Shown: one piece after another, positions 1 to 10,020 of the stretch | Numbering within the stretch: position 1 is the stretch's first letter | Layout: every line of letters begins with the position of its first letter | From: Clostridiales bacterium | GTDB taxonomy: Bacteria > Bacillota > Clostridia > Lachnospirales > Lachnospiraceae | NCBI GenBank assembly: GCA_012518935.1 | Contig: JAAYRE010000062.1 | Location: forward strand, 1-50,724 | DNA: 50,724 nt | Reading direction: 5' to 3' | Made by a program: the position numbers and the translations under genes | The notes under the pieces: generated by a model | The model's input: only the letters and a program-made list of their open reading frames with translations | What the model was told of the DNA's origin: nothing | The model's database searches: none

Positions 1-800
1 ATACTGGAAAATTCCACAGGCCCATTATCACCAATGACAATATTGGGGATAAATTCCCCTTCCCTAACAATATTCATAACCTTTTCAAAATTACGATAAA
101 GATGGAGTCCCATATCTTCATTAAGAGCCGAAGTAGATAGGCTAGAATCAATTGAAGCCAGATGGCATATTTCATTAGCAATCAAGGGGCTAATACCGGT
201 AATGCTGGTATACAAAGCCTTACCAATGGCCATGACCTTATTTAATATATTGTTTTTGAAAGAGTTAAAATCAATAGTTAAGGGGTTTAGTTTATTAATG
301 GTTTTGGGGATAAAATATTCTCTGCCAGGCAAAACCTCGCGAACTGAGCTCATAAACTGATTAACCCTCTTAATACTGTCAAGAATGGTCATGGAATCAT
401 CGCAAAGAATTATATTACTATGCTTACCCATTAATTCTATTGCTAGGTTATTAACCCTTAGATCCCCTAGCTCGTCCATATGCTCTATCTTAAAGAAGAC
501 AACCCGCTCAAAGTCTGGCTGAACAATATCAATAATCCTACCGTTATTCAAATGTTTTCTTAGTAACATACAAAAATTCGGAGCAGTCAGGGGGTTGCTT
601 TTTGTGCTATCCGTAAGATAAATTAAGGGCATCCCTGCTCCCGCCGAGAGAAATAATTTGTATGTTTCTCTACTTAGTCCTTTTACGGTTATAAGAAGCT
701 CATCTTTTTCAGGTTGGGCAATCTTATTAATTCTTCCGCCAACTAGAGATTCCTTAAGCTCCTTTACTATATTTGCAATTACAATTCCGTCTAATGCCAT
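1..800 (-). CDS. rqcH: NFACT-family ribosome quality control protein RqcH/FbpA (N-terminal part; runs off window edge)
   Basis: Reverse-strand translation from ATG at 800 with GGAGG SD: MALDGIVIANIVKELKESLVGGRINKIAQPEKDELLITVKG...; typical NFACT-N start. Not in ORF track because it is open at the window edge. Confidence 0.88.
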   Translation of the reverse strand, partial: MALDGIVIANIVKELKESLVGGRINKIAQPEKDELLITVKGLSRETYKLFLSAGAGMPLIYLTDSTKSNPLTAPNFCMLLRKHLNNGRIIDIVQPDFERVVFFKIEHMDELGDLRVNNLAIELMGKHSNIILCDDSMTILDSIKRVNQFMSSVREVLPGREYFIPKTINKLNPLTIDFNSFKNNILNKVMAIGKALYTSITGISPLIANEICHLASIDSSLSTSALNEDMGLHLYRNFEKVMNIVREGEFIPNIVIGDNGPVEFSS

Positions 801-1082
801 AATTACCTCCAAACTAAAAGGCTATACTTGTTATAGATACTATCATAACTGATATTATCAATTTTGCTATCAAATCTATTATAATACCATCTATTATAAT
901 AGTACCAATTTAGATTATATCAATAATAAGCCTTCTTATCTAGAAAGTCTACATTTTTTTCATCTTCCTTGGCTGAGCATATCGTGGAAGGATATACCAC
1001 ATGAATTTTGTTAAAAGATATAGTATAATACATTTGTAACATATTTAATAATTATGTAATACATATTACAGCGGAGGTTTAT

Positions 1083-2159
1083 ATGACTAGAAATTTACGA
1101 AGGATTGCGACTTTTTGCATGGTTGGTTCATTAGCTCTTTTTAGCGGGACAAAGACAGCATATGCTGCCGGACAGCCAGTAGCAGGGATAACTGTTCTTT
1201 TAAATAATGTTATTATTAATCCTGATATTACTAAAGCAGAAATTGACGATATAATTGATCCTATTATAAAATATGGTGATTTAGCAATAGCAAATGTTAG
1301 AAATTATGTAAATATAAGAAGTAAGGCTGATACTAATAGTAGAGTAGTAGGAAAGCTATATAATAATTCAGTTGCAACAATTATATCCAATGACAGTGAA
1401 ATAGCACAAAATAGTCAATGGATTAAAATAAAATCGGGGAATGTAACCGGGTACATAAATTCAGATTATTTATTTACTGGAAGTGAAGTATATAATAGAG
1501 TTGAGAAGGTAAAGTCTAAGATTGCTACTGTTAAGGCAAAGATCCTTAATGTTAGGTCAAAGGCAAGTACGAACTCTTCTGTAGTTACACAGATTCCTAA
1601 GGGCTTTGAGCTAGAAGTTATAGAAGAACTGAATAATTGGGCAAAGATATCCTTCGGAGGAAAAACAGGATATGTCTCTAAGGACTATGTACATATAAGA
1701 ACAGATTTTAAGGAAGCTATTTCAGTTGAAGAAGAACAGAAAATTATTAAGCTGGAAAAGGATATTAAAAAGAAAAAGTCAAACAGTGCTAATAATTCTC
1801 TTCGTCAAAGAATAGTTAATTACGCATTGAAGTTTGAGGGAAACCCTTATGTATGGGGTGGCACTAGTCTTACTAGAGGTGCTGATTGCTCAGGATATGT
1901 TCAATCAGTTTTGAAGAAATTTGGTATATATATCCCCAGAACCTCAAGAGCTCAAGCAAATAGTGGTAGAAGAGTCTCCATGGACAAAATTCAGCCAGGT
2001 GATTTAATTTTTTATAGGAAAAATGGTGTTGTTAATCATGTGGCTATGTATATTGGCAATGGTAAAGTAATAGGTGCCGCCAGTAGGAAGGAAGGCATTA
2101 AGATTAAAAGATACAACTATAGAACACCATATAAGGTAGTAAGCTTTATAAATAACTAA
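1083..2159 (+). CDS. Secreted SH3b-SH3b-NlpC/P60 cell wall endopeptidase
   Basis: Signal peptide, two SH3-like repeats (VNIRSKADTNSRVVGKL; LNVRSKASTNSSVVTQI), NlpC/P60 motif GADCSGYVQ...H(V); SD gcggagg. Confidence 0.92.
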   Translation: MTRNLRRIATFCMVGSLALFSGTKTAYAAGQPVAGITVLLNNVIINPDITKAEIDDIIDPIIKYGDLAIANVRNYVNIRSKADTNSRVVGKLYNNSVATIISNDSEIAQNSQWIKIKSGNVTGYINSDYLFTGSEVYNRVEKVKSKIATVKAKILNVRSKASTNSSVVTQIPKGFELEVIEELNNWAKISFGGKTGYVSKDYVHIRTDFKEAISVEEEQKIIKLEKDIKKKKSNSANNSLRQRIVNYALKFEGNPYVWGGTSLTRGADCSGYVQSVLKKFGIYIPRTSRAQANSGRRVSMDKIQPGDLIFYRKNGVVNHVAMYIGNGKVIGAASRKEGIKIKRYNYRTPYKVVSFINN

Positions 2160-2198
2160 ACATATATTTGCTTAATACATAAGAACCGACTCATAAAT

Positions 2199-2249
2199 AT
2201 GCTCCCCACAAGATTAGATAAGTAAACTTGTCTATCTTGAGAGGAGCAT
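2199..2249. terminator. Bidirectional terminator-like hairpin between convergent genes
   Basis: ATGCTCC...GGAGCAT outer stem with inner AAGATTAGATAAG/CTTGTCTATCTT, followed by TTTTAATT. Confidence 0.6.
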
Positions 2250-2290
2250 TTTAATTAGATGAGTTTTCTATTGTTTTTTAGTATGTCGAA

Positions 2291-2647
2291 TTATATGACT
2301 CTATCAATAATCTCTATAATCTGGGTGGCCTCAAATGGCTTTGTTAAAAACTCCACAGCACCATACTTGACGGCATCCACTATCTTAGTCTTTTGACCGG
2401 CAGCGGTTACCATAACAACTTTGGCTTTTTTATCTATATCCATGATTCTTTTCAATGCCTCTAAACCATCCATAACCGGCATAGTAATATCCATTGTTGT
2501 AATTTCAGGTTGGAGCTCTTGAAATTTATCGATTGCATCTTGTCCATTGACAGCTTCCCCAATAACCTCATGACCATTCTCTTCTAGAATGTTTCTAAGA
2601 ATTTTCCTTGAGGTCTTAGAATCATCAACTATAAGAATCTTTGCCAT
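2291..2647 (-). CDS. CheY-like single-domain response regulator
   Basis: MAKILIVDDSKTSRKILRNIL...TMDITMPVMDGLEAL...VMVTAAGQ...KPF; classic receiver domain. Confidence 0.93.
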   Translation of the reverse strand: MAKILIVDDSKTSRKILRNILEENGHEVIGEAVNGQDAIDKFQELQPEITTMDITMPVMDGLEALKRIMDIDKKAKVVMVTAAGQKTKIVDAVKYGAVEFLTKPFEATQIIEIIDRVI

Positions 2648-2659
2648 TACTATTCCCTC

Positions 2660-3547
2660 CTATTTTATATCAACCTTCTGATCGACAACAACTAACAAGT
2701 CGGATTGTTTTCCATCAATAACTATAGGAACTATATAAATATCTCCATCAGACACCAGTGTTTTATTTTGTTCATATGTAGGTGGTGTCATGTCAATATG
2801 TATATCCTCAATACTTAGCTTGGAAGCATATAATCCGTTACTGCAGTTTATGAATTCACAAATAGAATCAAAAGAATCTTCGTCCAGGGTTTCAAATTCT
2901 TCTTTAGCAAATGGACTGGCAATTGTTAACAAGGCCTCGTCACTACCTGCAAAGCCTACAAACAATTGGTGACTTCCTACAAGACGTTGATATGCAAGAG
3001 AAGAGAAAGTATATTCTTTAACTGTATAGGCCTTCTTCAAAAGTATGTTATTATTTACAAATCTGATTATATTACGCAGGGTCAATGAAATGCATTCCCC
3101 TGCCAGCGGAAGGTTGATATTCACAAATACAGGGATGATTCTGTCTATATCACCAGATTTTAGTGCTTCTAATTCAGTATCTGTAAAATTATTATCCTTC
3201 TTGAAATCATTAAGGTATAATTCTATTTCGTCCATACTAATAATGTTCTTTTCTGCTAGAACTTGAATAAATGTCAGATAAGGGTTACCTTGAAGATTTA
3301 ATAGATAATTTACTTCTTCACTAAGTAAATAACCTTTTTCGATAGCGATATCACCAAAACGTCTGTCTTTTTGTTTCTGCAGTTCATTAATTTCATCAGC
3401 CTGTTTGGCGGTCAACAGATTTTCTGCAACTGCTATCAACCCCAATTTAGCACGAGTAGACTGTTGACAATTTAACACTTCCTCTAATTGCGAATGAGAA
3501 ATCTTATTCTTTTTTAATAAATAATCACCAAAGTAAAGCCCAAACAT
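2660..3547 (-). CDS. Chemotaxis-type CheX/CheC-like phosphatase domain protein with an N-terminal MshEN-like region
   Basis: C-terminal DSICEFIN fits the CheC/CheX D/SxxxExxN motif; N-term FGDYLLKKNKISHSQLEEVL...LTAKQADEI repeats resemble MshEN. Upstream of and co-directional with the cheY-like gene. Confidence 0.7.
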   Translation of the reverse strand: MFGLYFGDYLLKKNKISHSQLEEVLNCQQSTRAKLGLIAVAENLLTAKQADEINELQKQKDRRFGDIAIEKGYLLSEEVNYLLNLQGNPYLTFIQVLAEKNIISMDEIELYLNDFKKDNNFTDTELEALKSGDIDRIIPVFVNINLPLAGECISLTLRNIIRFVNNNILLKKAYTVKEYTFSSLAYQRLVGSHQLFVGFAGSDEALLTIASPFAKEEFETLDEDSFDSICEFINCSNGLYASKLSIEDIHIDMTPPTYEQNKTLVSDGDIYIVPIVIDGKQSDLLVVVDQKVDIK

Positions 3548-3764
3548 GATGTTTCTCCTTTCGTTTCTGTATGATTCTCCATAATATACGCTTTTAGTAA
3601 CAAATTTTGTATTATATTACATAGCTTGAGAAATTACGTTTAAACCATATACATATAATATACATCATAATTGATAAAAATAACAGCCTTTATTTGAAAA
3701 TATTTCAAACTTTATTAAAATATTACACTAATTTTCTTGTTTTATATTTACAATTGATGAAATA

Positions 3765-3810
3765 ATAGTATTAATTCACTCTAAATGGTGCAATTTAGAA
3801 TAATTATGCA
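3765..3810. promoter_or_regulatory. Candidate pair of ARG boxes (ArgR operator) upstream of argS
   Basis: 3797-3810 AGAATAATTATGCA matches TGAATAATTATTCA at 12/14; 3765-3778 ATAGTATTAATTCA at 9/14; starts 32 bp apart. Confidence 0.35.
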
Positions 3811-3904
3811 CATCTTAGTAAAATGACATTTTATAAAAACCTGATGACTTTTATGCAGAGCTATGTTAAAGTATTGATTAAGTTAAGAGATATTGGAGGT
3901 AACA

Positions 3905-5677
3905 ATGAAAAAAATAGTTGAATTAATATCAGAAGCAGTAAAAAATGCTTTTGCTCAAAAAGGATATGATGAGAAATACGGAATAGTAACTCATTCTAAC
4001 AGACCCGACCTATGTCAATATCAGTGTAATGGTGCCATGGCGGCCGCAAAAGAATACAAGAAGGCTCCTATAGTAATAGCCCAGGAAGTAGTAGAAGAAC
4101 TGGCAAGTGATGATCGTATTAAGGAAATCACCGCAATTATGCCAGGCTTTATAAATATAACATTAAAGGACGAGGTTTTGGCAGAGTATTTAAATGGCAT
4201 GGCCAGTGAAAAGAACTTTGGATGTGAAGGTGAGAAAAGTCCAAAGAAGATTATTATTGACTATGGTGGTCCTAATATTGCCAAGCCCCTTCATGTAGGA
4301 CACATGCGTTCTGCAGTTATTGGTGAAAGCCTTAAACGAATTTTTAAATTTATGGGAAATGAAGCCATAGGAGATGTACATTTGGGGGACTGGGGTACGC
4401 CTATGGGACTTGTTATAGCAGAATTAAAGAGAAGGAAACCGGATCTTATATATTTTGATGAAAGCTACATGGGGGAATATCCCAAGGAAGCACCTTTTAC
4501 CATATCAGAACTAGAGGACATATATCCTGCAGCTAGTGCATATTCCAAGGAGAATGCTGAATTTCTCGAGGAAGCCAAGGAGATTACCTATCTTATGCAA
4601 AATGGTCACAGAGGCTATATGGCACTGTGGAATCATATGCAGGAGGTATCTGTTACTGATTTAAAGAAGATTTATGATAGGTTAAAAGTATCCTTCGAAT
4701 TGTGGAAGAAGGAAAGTGATGCCCAACCATATATTCCTGGCATGGTGGAGTATTTAAAGGATAATGGCTATGCAAGAATTAGTGAAGGGGCATTGGTGGT
4801 TGATGTTAAGGAAGAGACTGATACTAAGGAAATACCACCATGTATGATACTAAAGTCTGATGGTGCAACCCTATATAGCACCACGGATTTGGCCACTATT
4901 GTAGAGAGAATGGAGTTATTTGCTCCTAATCATATTTTGTATATTACTGATAAGAGGCAGGAACTGCATTTTGAAACAGTATTTCGCTGTGCAAAGAAAG
5001 CAAAGCTTGTAAATGAGGATACAACTCTTCAATTTATAGGCTTTGGCACCATGAATGGTAAAGATGGAAAACCATTTAAAACCAGGGATGGTGGTGTTCT
5101 GCGTTTGGAGCACCTAATTAAGATGGTGACCGATGAAGTTTACAATAAAATTATGGAAAATCGTAATATGGAAGAAGATGAGGCTAAGGAAGTAGCGAAT
5201 AAGGTTGGAATTGCCGCATTAAAATATGGTGATTTATCAAATCAAGCTTCTAAGGATTATGTCTTTGACTTAGATAGATTTACATCCTTTGAAGGAAATA
5301 CAGGCCCTTATATTCTATATACTATTGTAAGGATTAAATCCATTCTTGATAAATTCAAGGAATCAGGTAAAAATATTGCTTCTGATATGAAGATTATTCC
5401 TGCTGAAAGTTCTGTAGAACGGGAGCTTATGCTGCAGGTTACAAAATTCAGCGATATGATCTATGGGGCTTATGAAGAGCAAGCACCTCATAGGATATGT
5501 CAATATATTTATGATTTGGCAGATAAATTCAGCAGCTTTTATCATGACACAAAGATAATATCCGATGAATACAGTGAGATGAGGCAAGCATCCTTAATAC
5601 GGTTAATTACACTGGTACAGGAAATATTGCTACAATGTATTGACCTACTTGGATTTGAAGCACCTGAAAGGATGTAA
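3905..5677 (+). CDS. argS: Arginyl-tRNA synthetase
   Basis: DYGGPNIAKPLHVGHMRSAVIGESLKR (HIGH motif), C-terminal DALR-like region; GGAGGT SD places the start at ATG 3905 rather than TTG 3893. Confidence 0.95.
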   Translation: MKKIVELISEAVKNAFAQKGYDEKYGIVTHSNRPDLCQYQCNGAMAAAKEYKKAPIVIAQEVVEELASDDRIKEITAIMPGFINITLKDEVLAEYLNGMASEKNFGCEGEKSPKKIIIDYGGPNIAKPLHVGHMRSAVIGESLKRIFKFMGNEAIGDVHLGDWGTPMGLVIAELKRRKPDLIYFDESYMGEYPKEAPFTISELEDIYPAASAYSKENAEFLEEAKEITYLMQNGHRGYMALWNHMQEVSVTDLKKIYDRLKVSFELWKKESDAQPYIPGMVEYLKDNGYARISEGALVVDVKEETDTKEIPPCMILKSDGATLYSTTDLATIVERMELFAPNHILYITDKRQELHFETVFRCAKKAKLVNEDTTLQFIGFGTMNGKDGKPFKTRDGGVLRLEHLIKMVTDEVYNKIMENRNMEEDEAKEVANKVGIAALKYGDLSNQASKDYVFDLDRFTSFEGNTGPYILYTIVRIKSILDKFKESGKNIASDMKIIPAESSVERELMLQVTKFSDMIYGAYEEQAPHRICQYIYDLADKFSSFYHDTKIISDEYSEMRQASLIRLITLVQEILLQCIDLLGFEAPERM

Positions 5678-5706
5678 AACCATACAGCAGTCTTATTACA
5701 GCTGCT

Positions 5707-5738
5707 ATTATTGCATAATCATGCAATAATTTTGTTAC
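5707..5738 (+). terminator. Possible rho-independent terminator after argS
   Basis: ATTATTGCAT-aatc-ATGCAATAAT followed by TTTTGTT. Confidence 0.55.
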
Positions 5739-5748
5739 GGAGGAACTT

Positions 5749-7089
5749 ATGTATAGATTGATTTCGAAATTAGTAGTCTATAAGAAGCTAGAAGACAATA
5801 GCTTATTAGCTAGACTTGCAGAAACCATAAAAGAGTACGATTATTTATTAGAGAAGGAACAGCTTAGGGGCATAGATAATATGAGGGAGTATGTTATTTC
5901 TAAGATATATACCCTTATCAATGAGCTTCTTGATTTGGCTACTATTTATGGTTTTAATGATAATCTATGGCAGAACTATTTGACTTACTTGCTGATAAGT
6001 TTGGAGAACCCCTTCAGTATAACCTGCGAGAAAGTTGGTGCCAGAGAGGGAACAGTAAATCAATTTGCGAAATCAGATTTTAAGATATTTAAAGCCTTAT
6101 TTGACTACGATTTTAGCCCTTTGGAACAAGAGCTTGAAATTAATTGCTTCTCTATCATTACTAATTATAAATCCATAGAAAAAAGTAAGGGAAGCTACAA
6201 AAAGAATGTAAGTGATAAGGTGAGGTTGTTAAGTAGCCGTATTGCCGCCTCAAAAGATGAGGAGGAAGTCTTTAAGCTTATAACTGATTTTTATAGGGAC
6301 TTTGGTGTTGGAAAATTTGGACTAAATAAAGCTTTTCGCTTATCTAAGGATAGTGGTAGATTGGAGCTAATCCCCATAACAAATACATTGGAGGTTAGGC
6401 TATCTGATCTAATTGGCTATGATAAGCAAAAAAAGATGTTAGAAGATAATACTAGGGCATTTGTAGAAGGTAAGAAAGCTAACAATGTCCTTCTATTCGG
6501 TGATAGCGGAACAGGAAAATCCACTTCAGTAAAGGCAATCCTTAATGAGTATTATGATAAGGGACTTCGAATGATTGAAATCTATAAACATCAATTTGAG
6601 GATCTGTCTGCAGTTATATCTCAGATTAAGAACAGGAATTATAAGTTTATAATCTATATGGATGATTTGTCCTTCGAAGAATTTGAAATAGAATACAAAT
6701 ACCTCAAAGCAGTAATAGAAGGTGGTTTGGAGAATAAGCCCGATAATGTTCTTATATATGCCACATCTAACCGTAGACATCTTATCCGAGAAACCTGGAA
6801 TGACAGATCTGATATGGAAAATGACGGTGAAATACATCGTTCAGACACTATGGAAGAGAAGCTTTCTTTGGTACAAAGATTTGGTATTACAATAAACTTC
6901 TCAGCTCCTTCCAAGAAGGAATATTTGGAAATCGTACAGCAACTGGCTAATAGACAAGGCATAACAGATATAGACCAGGAGGAGCTTATCAGTCAAGCCA
7001 ACAGATGGGAACTATATAATGGAGGCTTATCAGGACGAACAGCCCAGCAGTTTATTAATTATCTAGCAGGATGGAGGGATATTCCTTGA
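5749..7089 (+). CDS. DUF815-family AAA ATPase
   Basis: [45 protein letters not shown] (Walker A), [11 protein letters not shown] (Walker B), [14 protein letters not shown]815 layout. Confidence 0.88.
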   Translation: MYRLISKLVVYKKLEDNSLLARLAETIKEYDYLLEKEQLRGIDNMREYVISKIYTLINELLDLATIYGFNDNLWQNYLTYLLISLENPFSITCEKVGAREGTVNQFAKSDFKIFKALFDYDFSPLEQELEINCFSIITNYKSIEKSKGSYKKNVSDKVRLLSSRIAASKDEEEVFKLITDFYRDFGVGKFGLNKAFRLSKDSGRLELIPITNTLEVRLSDLIGYDKQKKMLEDNTRAFVEGKKANNVLLFGDSGTGKSTSVKAILNEYYDKGLRMIEIYKHQFEDLSAVISQIKNRNYKFIIYMDDLSFEEFEIEYKYLKAVIEGGLENKPDNVLIYATSNRRHLIRETWNDRSDMENDGEIHRSDTMEEKLSLVQRFGITINFSAPSKKEYLEIVQQLANRQGITDIDQEELISQANRWELYNGGLSGRTAQQFINYLAGWRDIP

Positions 7090-8375
7090 TACTTTATATT
7101 AAAAATGGATATCTTGTTGACCCCGCATCAGCTAGAGAGGGGCATTATGATATTCTTATAAAAGACAATAGGGTATGGAAAGTAGGACCACAGCTAAACC
7201 TGGATGATTTGGATATAGTTGCTGATAAGGTTATTGATGCTTCGGGAAAATTTGTAATGCCCGGATTTATTGATTTACATGTACACCTGCGAGAACCCGG
7301 TTATGAATATAAAGAAACTATACTCAGTGGCAGTAAGGCTGCCGCTGCTGGTGGATTTACAACTATCTGTGCCATGCCAAACACCAAGCCAGCCCTTGAT
7401 AGTATTGAGACCATTAGTAGGGTTATAGGAATTGCTCATGAAGGACCGGTTAATGTACTACCTATTGCTGCAATTACTAAGGGACAAGATGGCAAGGACT
7501 TAACCGATATATATCAATTGGCTGAGGCTGGTGCAGTAGCCATTAGCGAGGATGGTAAATCAGTTCTTGATACTGGTTTATATGCTAAAGCCATGAGACA
7601 AGCCCAGGATATAGATATCCCTGTATTTGCTCATTGTGAGGACAAATCCCTTGCGGCAGATGGGGTAATGAATGAAGGGGAAAAGGCTAAGGAGCTTGGC
7701 TTGCCCGGCATTAGTAATGCAGTTGAGGATGTAATAACTGCAAGAGACATACTCCTTGCCAAGGAAACAGGGGTCAGGCTTCATCTATGTCATTGTTCAA
7801 CCAAGGATAGCACATATATGCTAGATATAGGAAAGAAATGTGGTCTTAAGATAACTGGAGAGACTTGTCCCCATTACTTTATCTTATCTGATAGCCATAT
7901 ACCAGGGGATGATGCGAATTATAAGATGAATCCCCCCTTAAGAAGCTTAAGAGATGTGGAGGCTATTAAGAAAGCCTTAAAAAATGATATAATAGATGTT
8001 ATAGCCACAGATCACGCTCCCCATTCAAGAGAGGAAAAGAGTCAATCTATGTTAGGGGCACCCTTTGGAATAGTAGGGCTTGAAACTGCATTTTCACTAA
8101 CATGGTCAGAACTTGTCGGAACAGGGATACTTACCTACAGACAAATGGTTGAAAAGATGAGTCTTAATCCAGCCAAGATACTTGGAATTGACAGGGGCTG
8201 TATTGGCGAGGGATATATAGCAGATATTGTGATTATAGATCCTCAAGCAGAGTATCTTATAGATAAAAACAAGTTTTATTCTAAGGGAAAAAATACACCT
8301 TTCCATAAAAGAAAAGTTCAAGGAAGGGTATTATATACCATAGTTTCTGGTGATATTGTGTATGAATATAAGTAA
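7086..8375 (+). CDS. pyrC: Dihydroorotase
   Basis: [26 protein letters not shown]; likely TTG start at 7086 with GGAGGG SD, overlapping the DUF815 stop (TTGA). Confidence 0.95.
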   Translation: MILYIKNGYLVDPASAREGHYDILIKDNRVWKVGPQLNLDDLDIVADKVIDASGKFVMPGFIDLHVHLREPGYEYKETILSGSKAAAAGGFTTICAMPNTKPALDSIETISRVIGIAHEGPVNVLPIAAITKGQDGKDLTDIYQLAEAGAVAISEDGKSVLDTGLYAKAMRQAQDIDIPVFAHCEDKSLAADGVMNEGEKAKELGLPGISNAVEDVITARDILLAKETGVRLHLCHCSTKDSTYMLDIGKKCGLKITGETCPHYFILSDSHIPGDDANYKMNPPLRSLRDVEAIKKALKNDIIDVIATDHAPHSREEKSQSMLGAPFGIVGLETAFSLTWSELVGTGILTYRQMVEKMSLNPAKILGIDRGCIGEGYIADIVIIDPQAEYLIDKNKFYSKGKNTPFHKRKVQGRVLYTIVSGDIVYEYK

Positions 8376-8394
8376 TGTTTGAAGGAGGGGTTGG

Positions 8395-9321
8395 ATGATT
8401 AATAAACTAATTAAGAGAATAGAAGAGCTAGAAGCACCTATAGTAGTAGGTCTAGATCCTATGCTGTCTTATGTTCCTAAGCATCTTATGGATAGGGCTT
8501 ATCAAGACAAGGGAGAGAACCTTGAGGGTGCTACAGAGGCTATATGGTTATATAATAAGGGAATTATTGATGCTATATATGATTTAGTTCCCGCTGTAAA
8601 ACCTCAGGTAGCCATGTATGAGCAATTTGGAATTGAGGGAATGAAAGTCTACATGAAGACCCTGGAATATGCTAAGATGAAAGGCTTAATAGTTATCGGT
8701 GATGTTAAGAGAGGAGATATTGGCTCCACATCTACCGCATATGCTACCGGCCATCTTGGTAAAGTTACCATAGGTGATAAAGATTACAGAGGCTTTGATG
8801 AGGATTTTATTACAGTTAACCCCTACTTAGGCTCTGATGGGATACTCCCCTTTGTAGATGTCTGTAAACAGGAAAATAAGGGACTCTTTATTCTTGTAAA
8901 GACCTCTAATCCATCCAGTGGAGAGTTTCAAGACCAGTTGATTAATGGTAGACCCTTATATGAATTAGTAGGCGAAAAAGTCGCTCAGTGGGGAGAGTTA
9001 TGTATGGGTTCTCAATATAGTTATATAGGGGCTGTAGTTGGAGCTACTTATCCTGAAATAGGTAAGGAATTAAGAAAGATAATGCCAAATACATTTATAC
9101 TGGTACCAGGTTACGGAGCCCAGGGAGGTAAGGCAGAAGACCTAAAGCATTATTTTAATAAGGATGGCTTGGGAGCAATCGTAAATTCCTCCAGAGGAAT
9201 AATTGCAGCCTATAAACAGGCAAAATATGAGTCTTATGGAGAGGCAGCCTATGCTGATGCCTCAAGACAAGCAGTATTAGATATGAAGGAAGATCTTAAG
9301 AATGCTTGGCAACATCTATAA
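8395..9321 (+). CDS. pyrF: Orotidine-5'-phosphate decarboxylase
   Basis: VIGDVKRGDIGSTSTAYA, VNPYLGSDGILPF; follows pyrC; AAGGAGGGG SD. Confidence 0.96.
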   Translation: MINKLIKRIEELEAPIVVGLDPMLSYVPKHLMDRAYQDKGENLEGATEAIWLYNKGIIDAIYDLVPAVKPQVAMYEQFGIEGMKVYMKTLEYAKMKGLIVIGDVKRGDIGSTSTAYATGHLGKVTIGDKDYRGFDEDFITVNPYLGSDGILPFVDVCKQENKGLFILVKTSNPSSGEFQDQLINGRPLYELVGEKVAQWGELCMGSQYSYIGAVVGATYPEIGKELRKIMPNTFILVPGYGAQGGKAEDLKHYFNKDGLGAIVNSSRGIIAAYKQAKYESYGEAAYADASRQAVLDMKEDLKNAWQHL

Positions 9322-9339
9322 TAATAAACAAAAAATATC

Positions 9340-9363
9340 AAGCCCCTCAATCATGAGGGGCTT
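9340..9363. terminator. Bidirectional terminator hairpin between pyrF and the peptidylprolyl isomerase gene
   Basis: AAGCCCCTCA-atca-TGAGGGGCTT between convergent genes; A-rich on the 5' side. Confidence 0.8.
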
Positions 9364-9372
9364 AACCTTATA

Positions 9373-9888
9373 TTAACATTTCTCTGGTTCAGGATAATCT
9401 TTTCCAAAGGTTTCAACAGTTACAATTTTCATAACCTGTGGCTCCTTTGGTAAATCAGAATAATCGGTTTCGCATTTAGCTATTTTATCAACTACATCCA
9501 TACCCTCGGTGATTTTTCCGAAGGCAGCATAGGAGCCATCCAAATGGGGAGAATCCTTATGCATAATAAAGAACTGTGAACCTGCTGAATTAGGCATCTG
9601 AGATCTTGCCATAGAAATAACTCCTGCTTCATGCTTTAAGTCGTTATCAAAATTATTGTAAGTGAATTCACCCTTAATGGAGTAGCCGGGTCCACCCATA
9701 CCATTTCCTTCAGGATCGCCACCCTGAATCATAAAACCACGTATGACTCTATGGAAAGTCAACCCATTATAGAAGCCCTTATTTATTAAGGAAATAAAAT
9801 TGTTAACAGTATTTGGTGCTATGTCGGGATACAATTCCAACTTCATTATATCTCCGCTTTGCATTTCAATTGTAACGATTGGATTCAT
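9373..9888 (-). CDS. Cyclophilin-type peptidyl-prolyl cis-trans isomerase
   Basis: NPIVTIEMQSGDIMKLELYPDIAPNTVNNF...GFMIQGGDPEGNGMGGPGYSIKGEF...SQFFIM. Confidence 0.95.
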   Translation of the reverse strand: MNPIVTIEMQSGDIMKLELYPDIAPNTVNNFISLINKGFYNGLTFHRVIRGFMIQGGDPEGNGMGGPGYSIKGEFTYNNFDNDLKHEAGVISMARSQMPNSAGSQFFIMHKDSPHLDGSYAAFGKITEGMDVVDKIAKCETDYSDLPKEPQVMKIVTVETFGKDYPEPEKC

Positions 9889-10020
9889 ATTATTATATAC
9901 CCTTTCTAGTTGTTTATATGGTCCGTAATGTCTGTACTTTTTTGTGTTATCGGTGGTAAATATACCACAACTGAAAGAAACTTGTCAAGGTAGGGACTGC
10001 TTAATATTTTCTAAATTCAT

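Noticed and set aside
658-852. 64-aa plus-strand ORF
   Set aside because: Antisense to the 5' end of rqcH; no SD.
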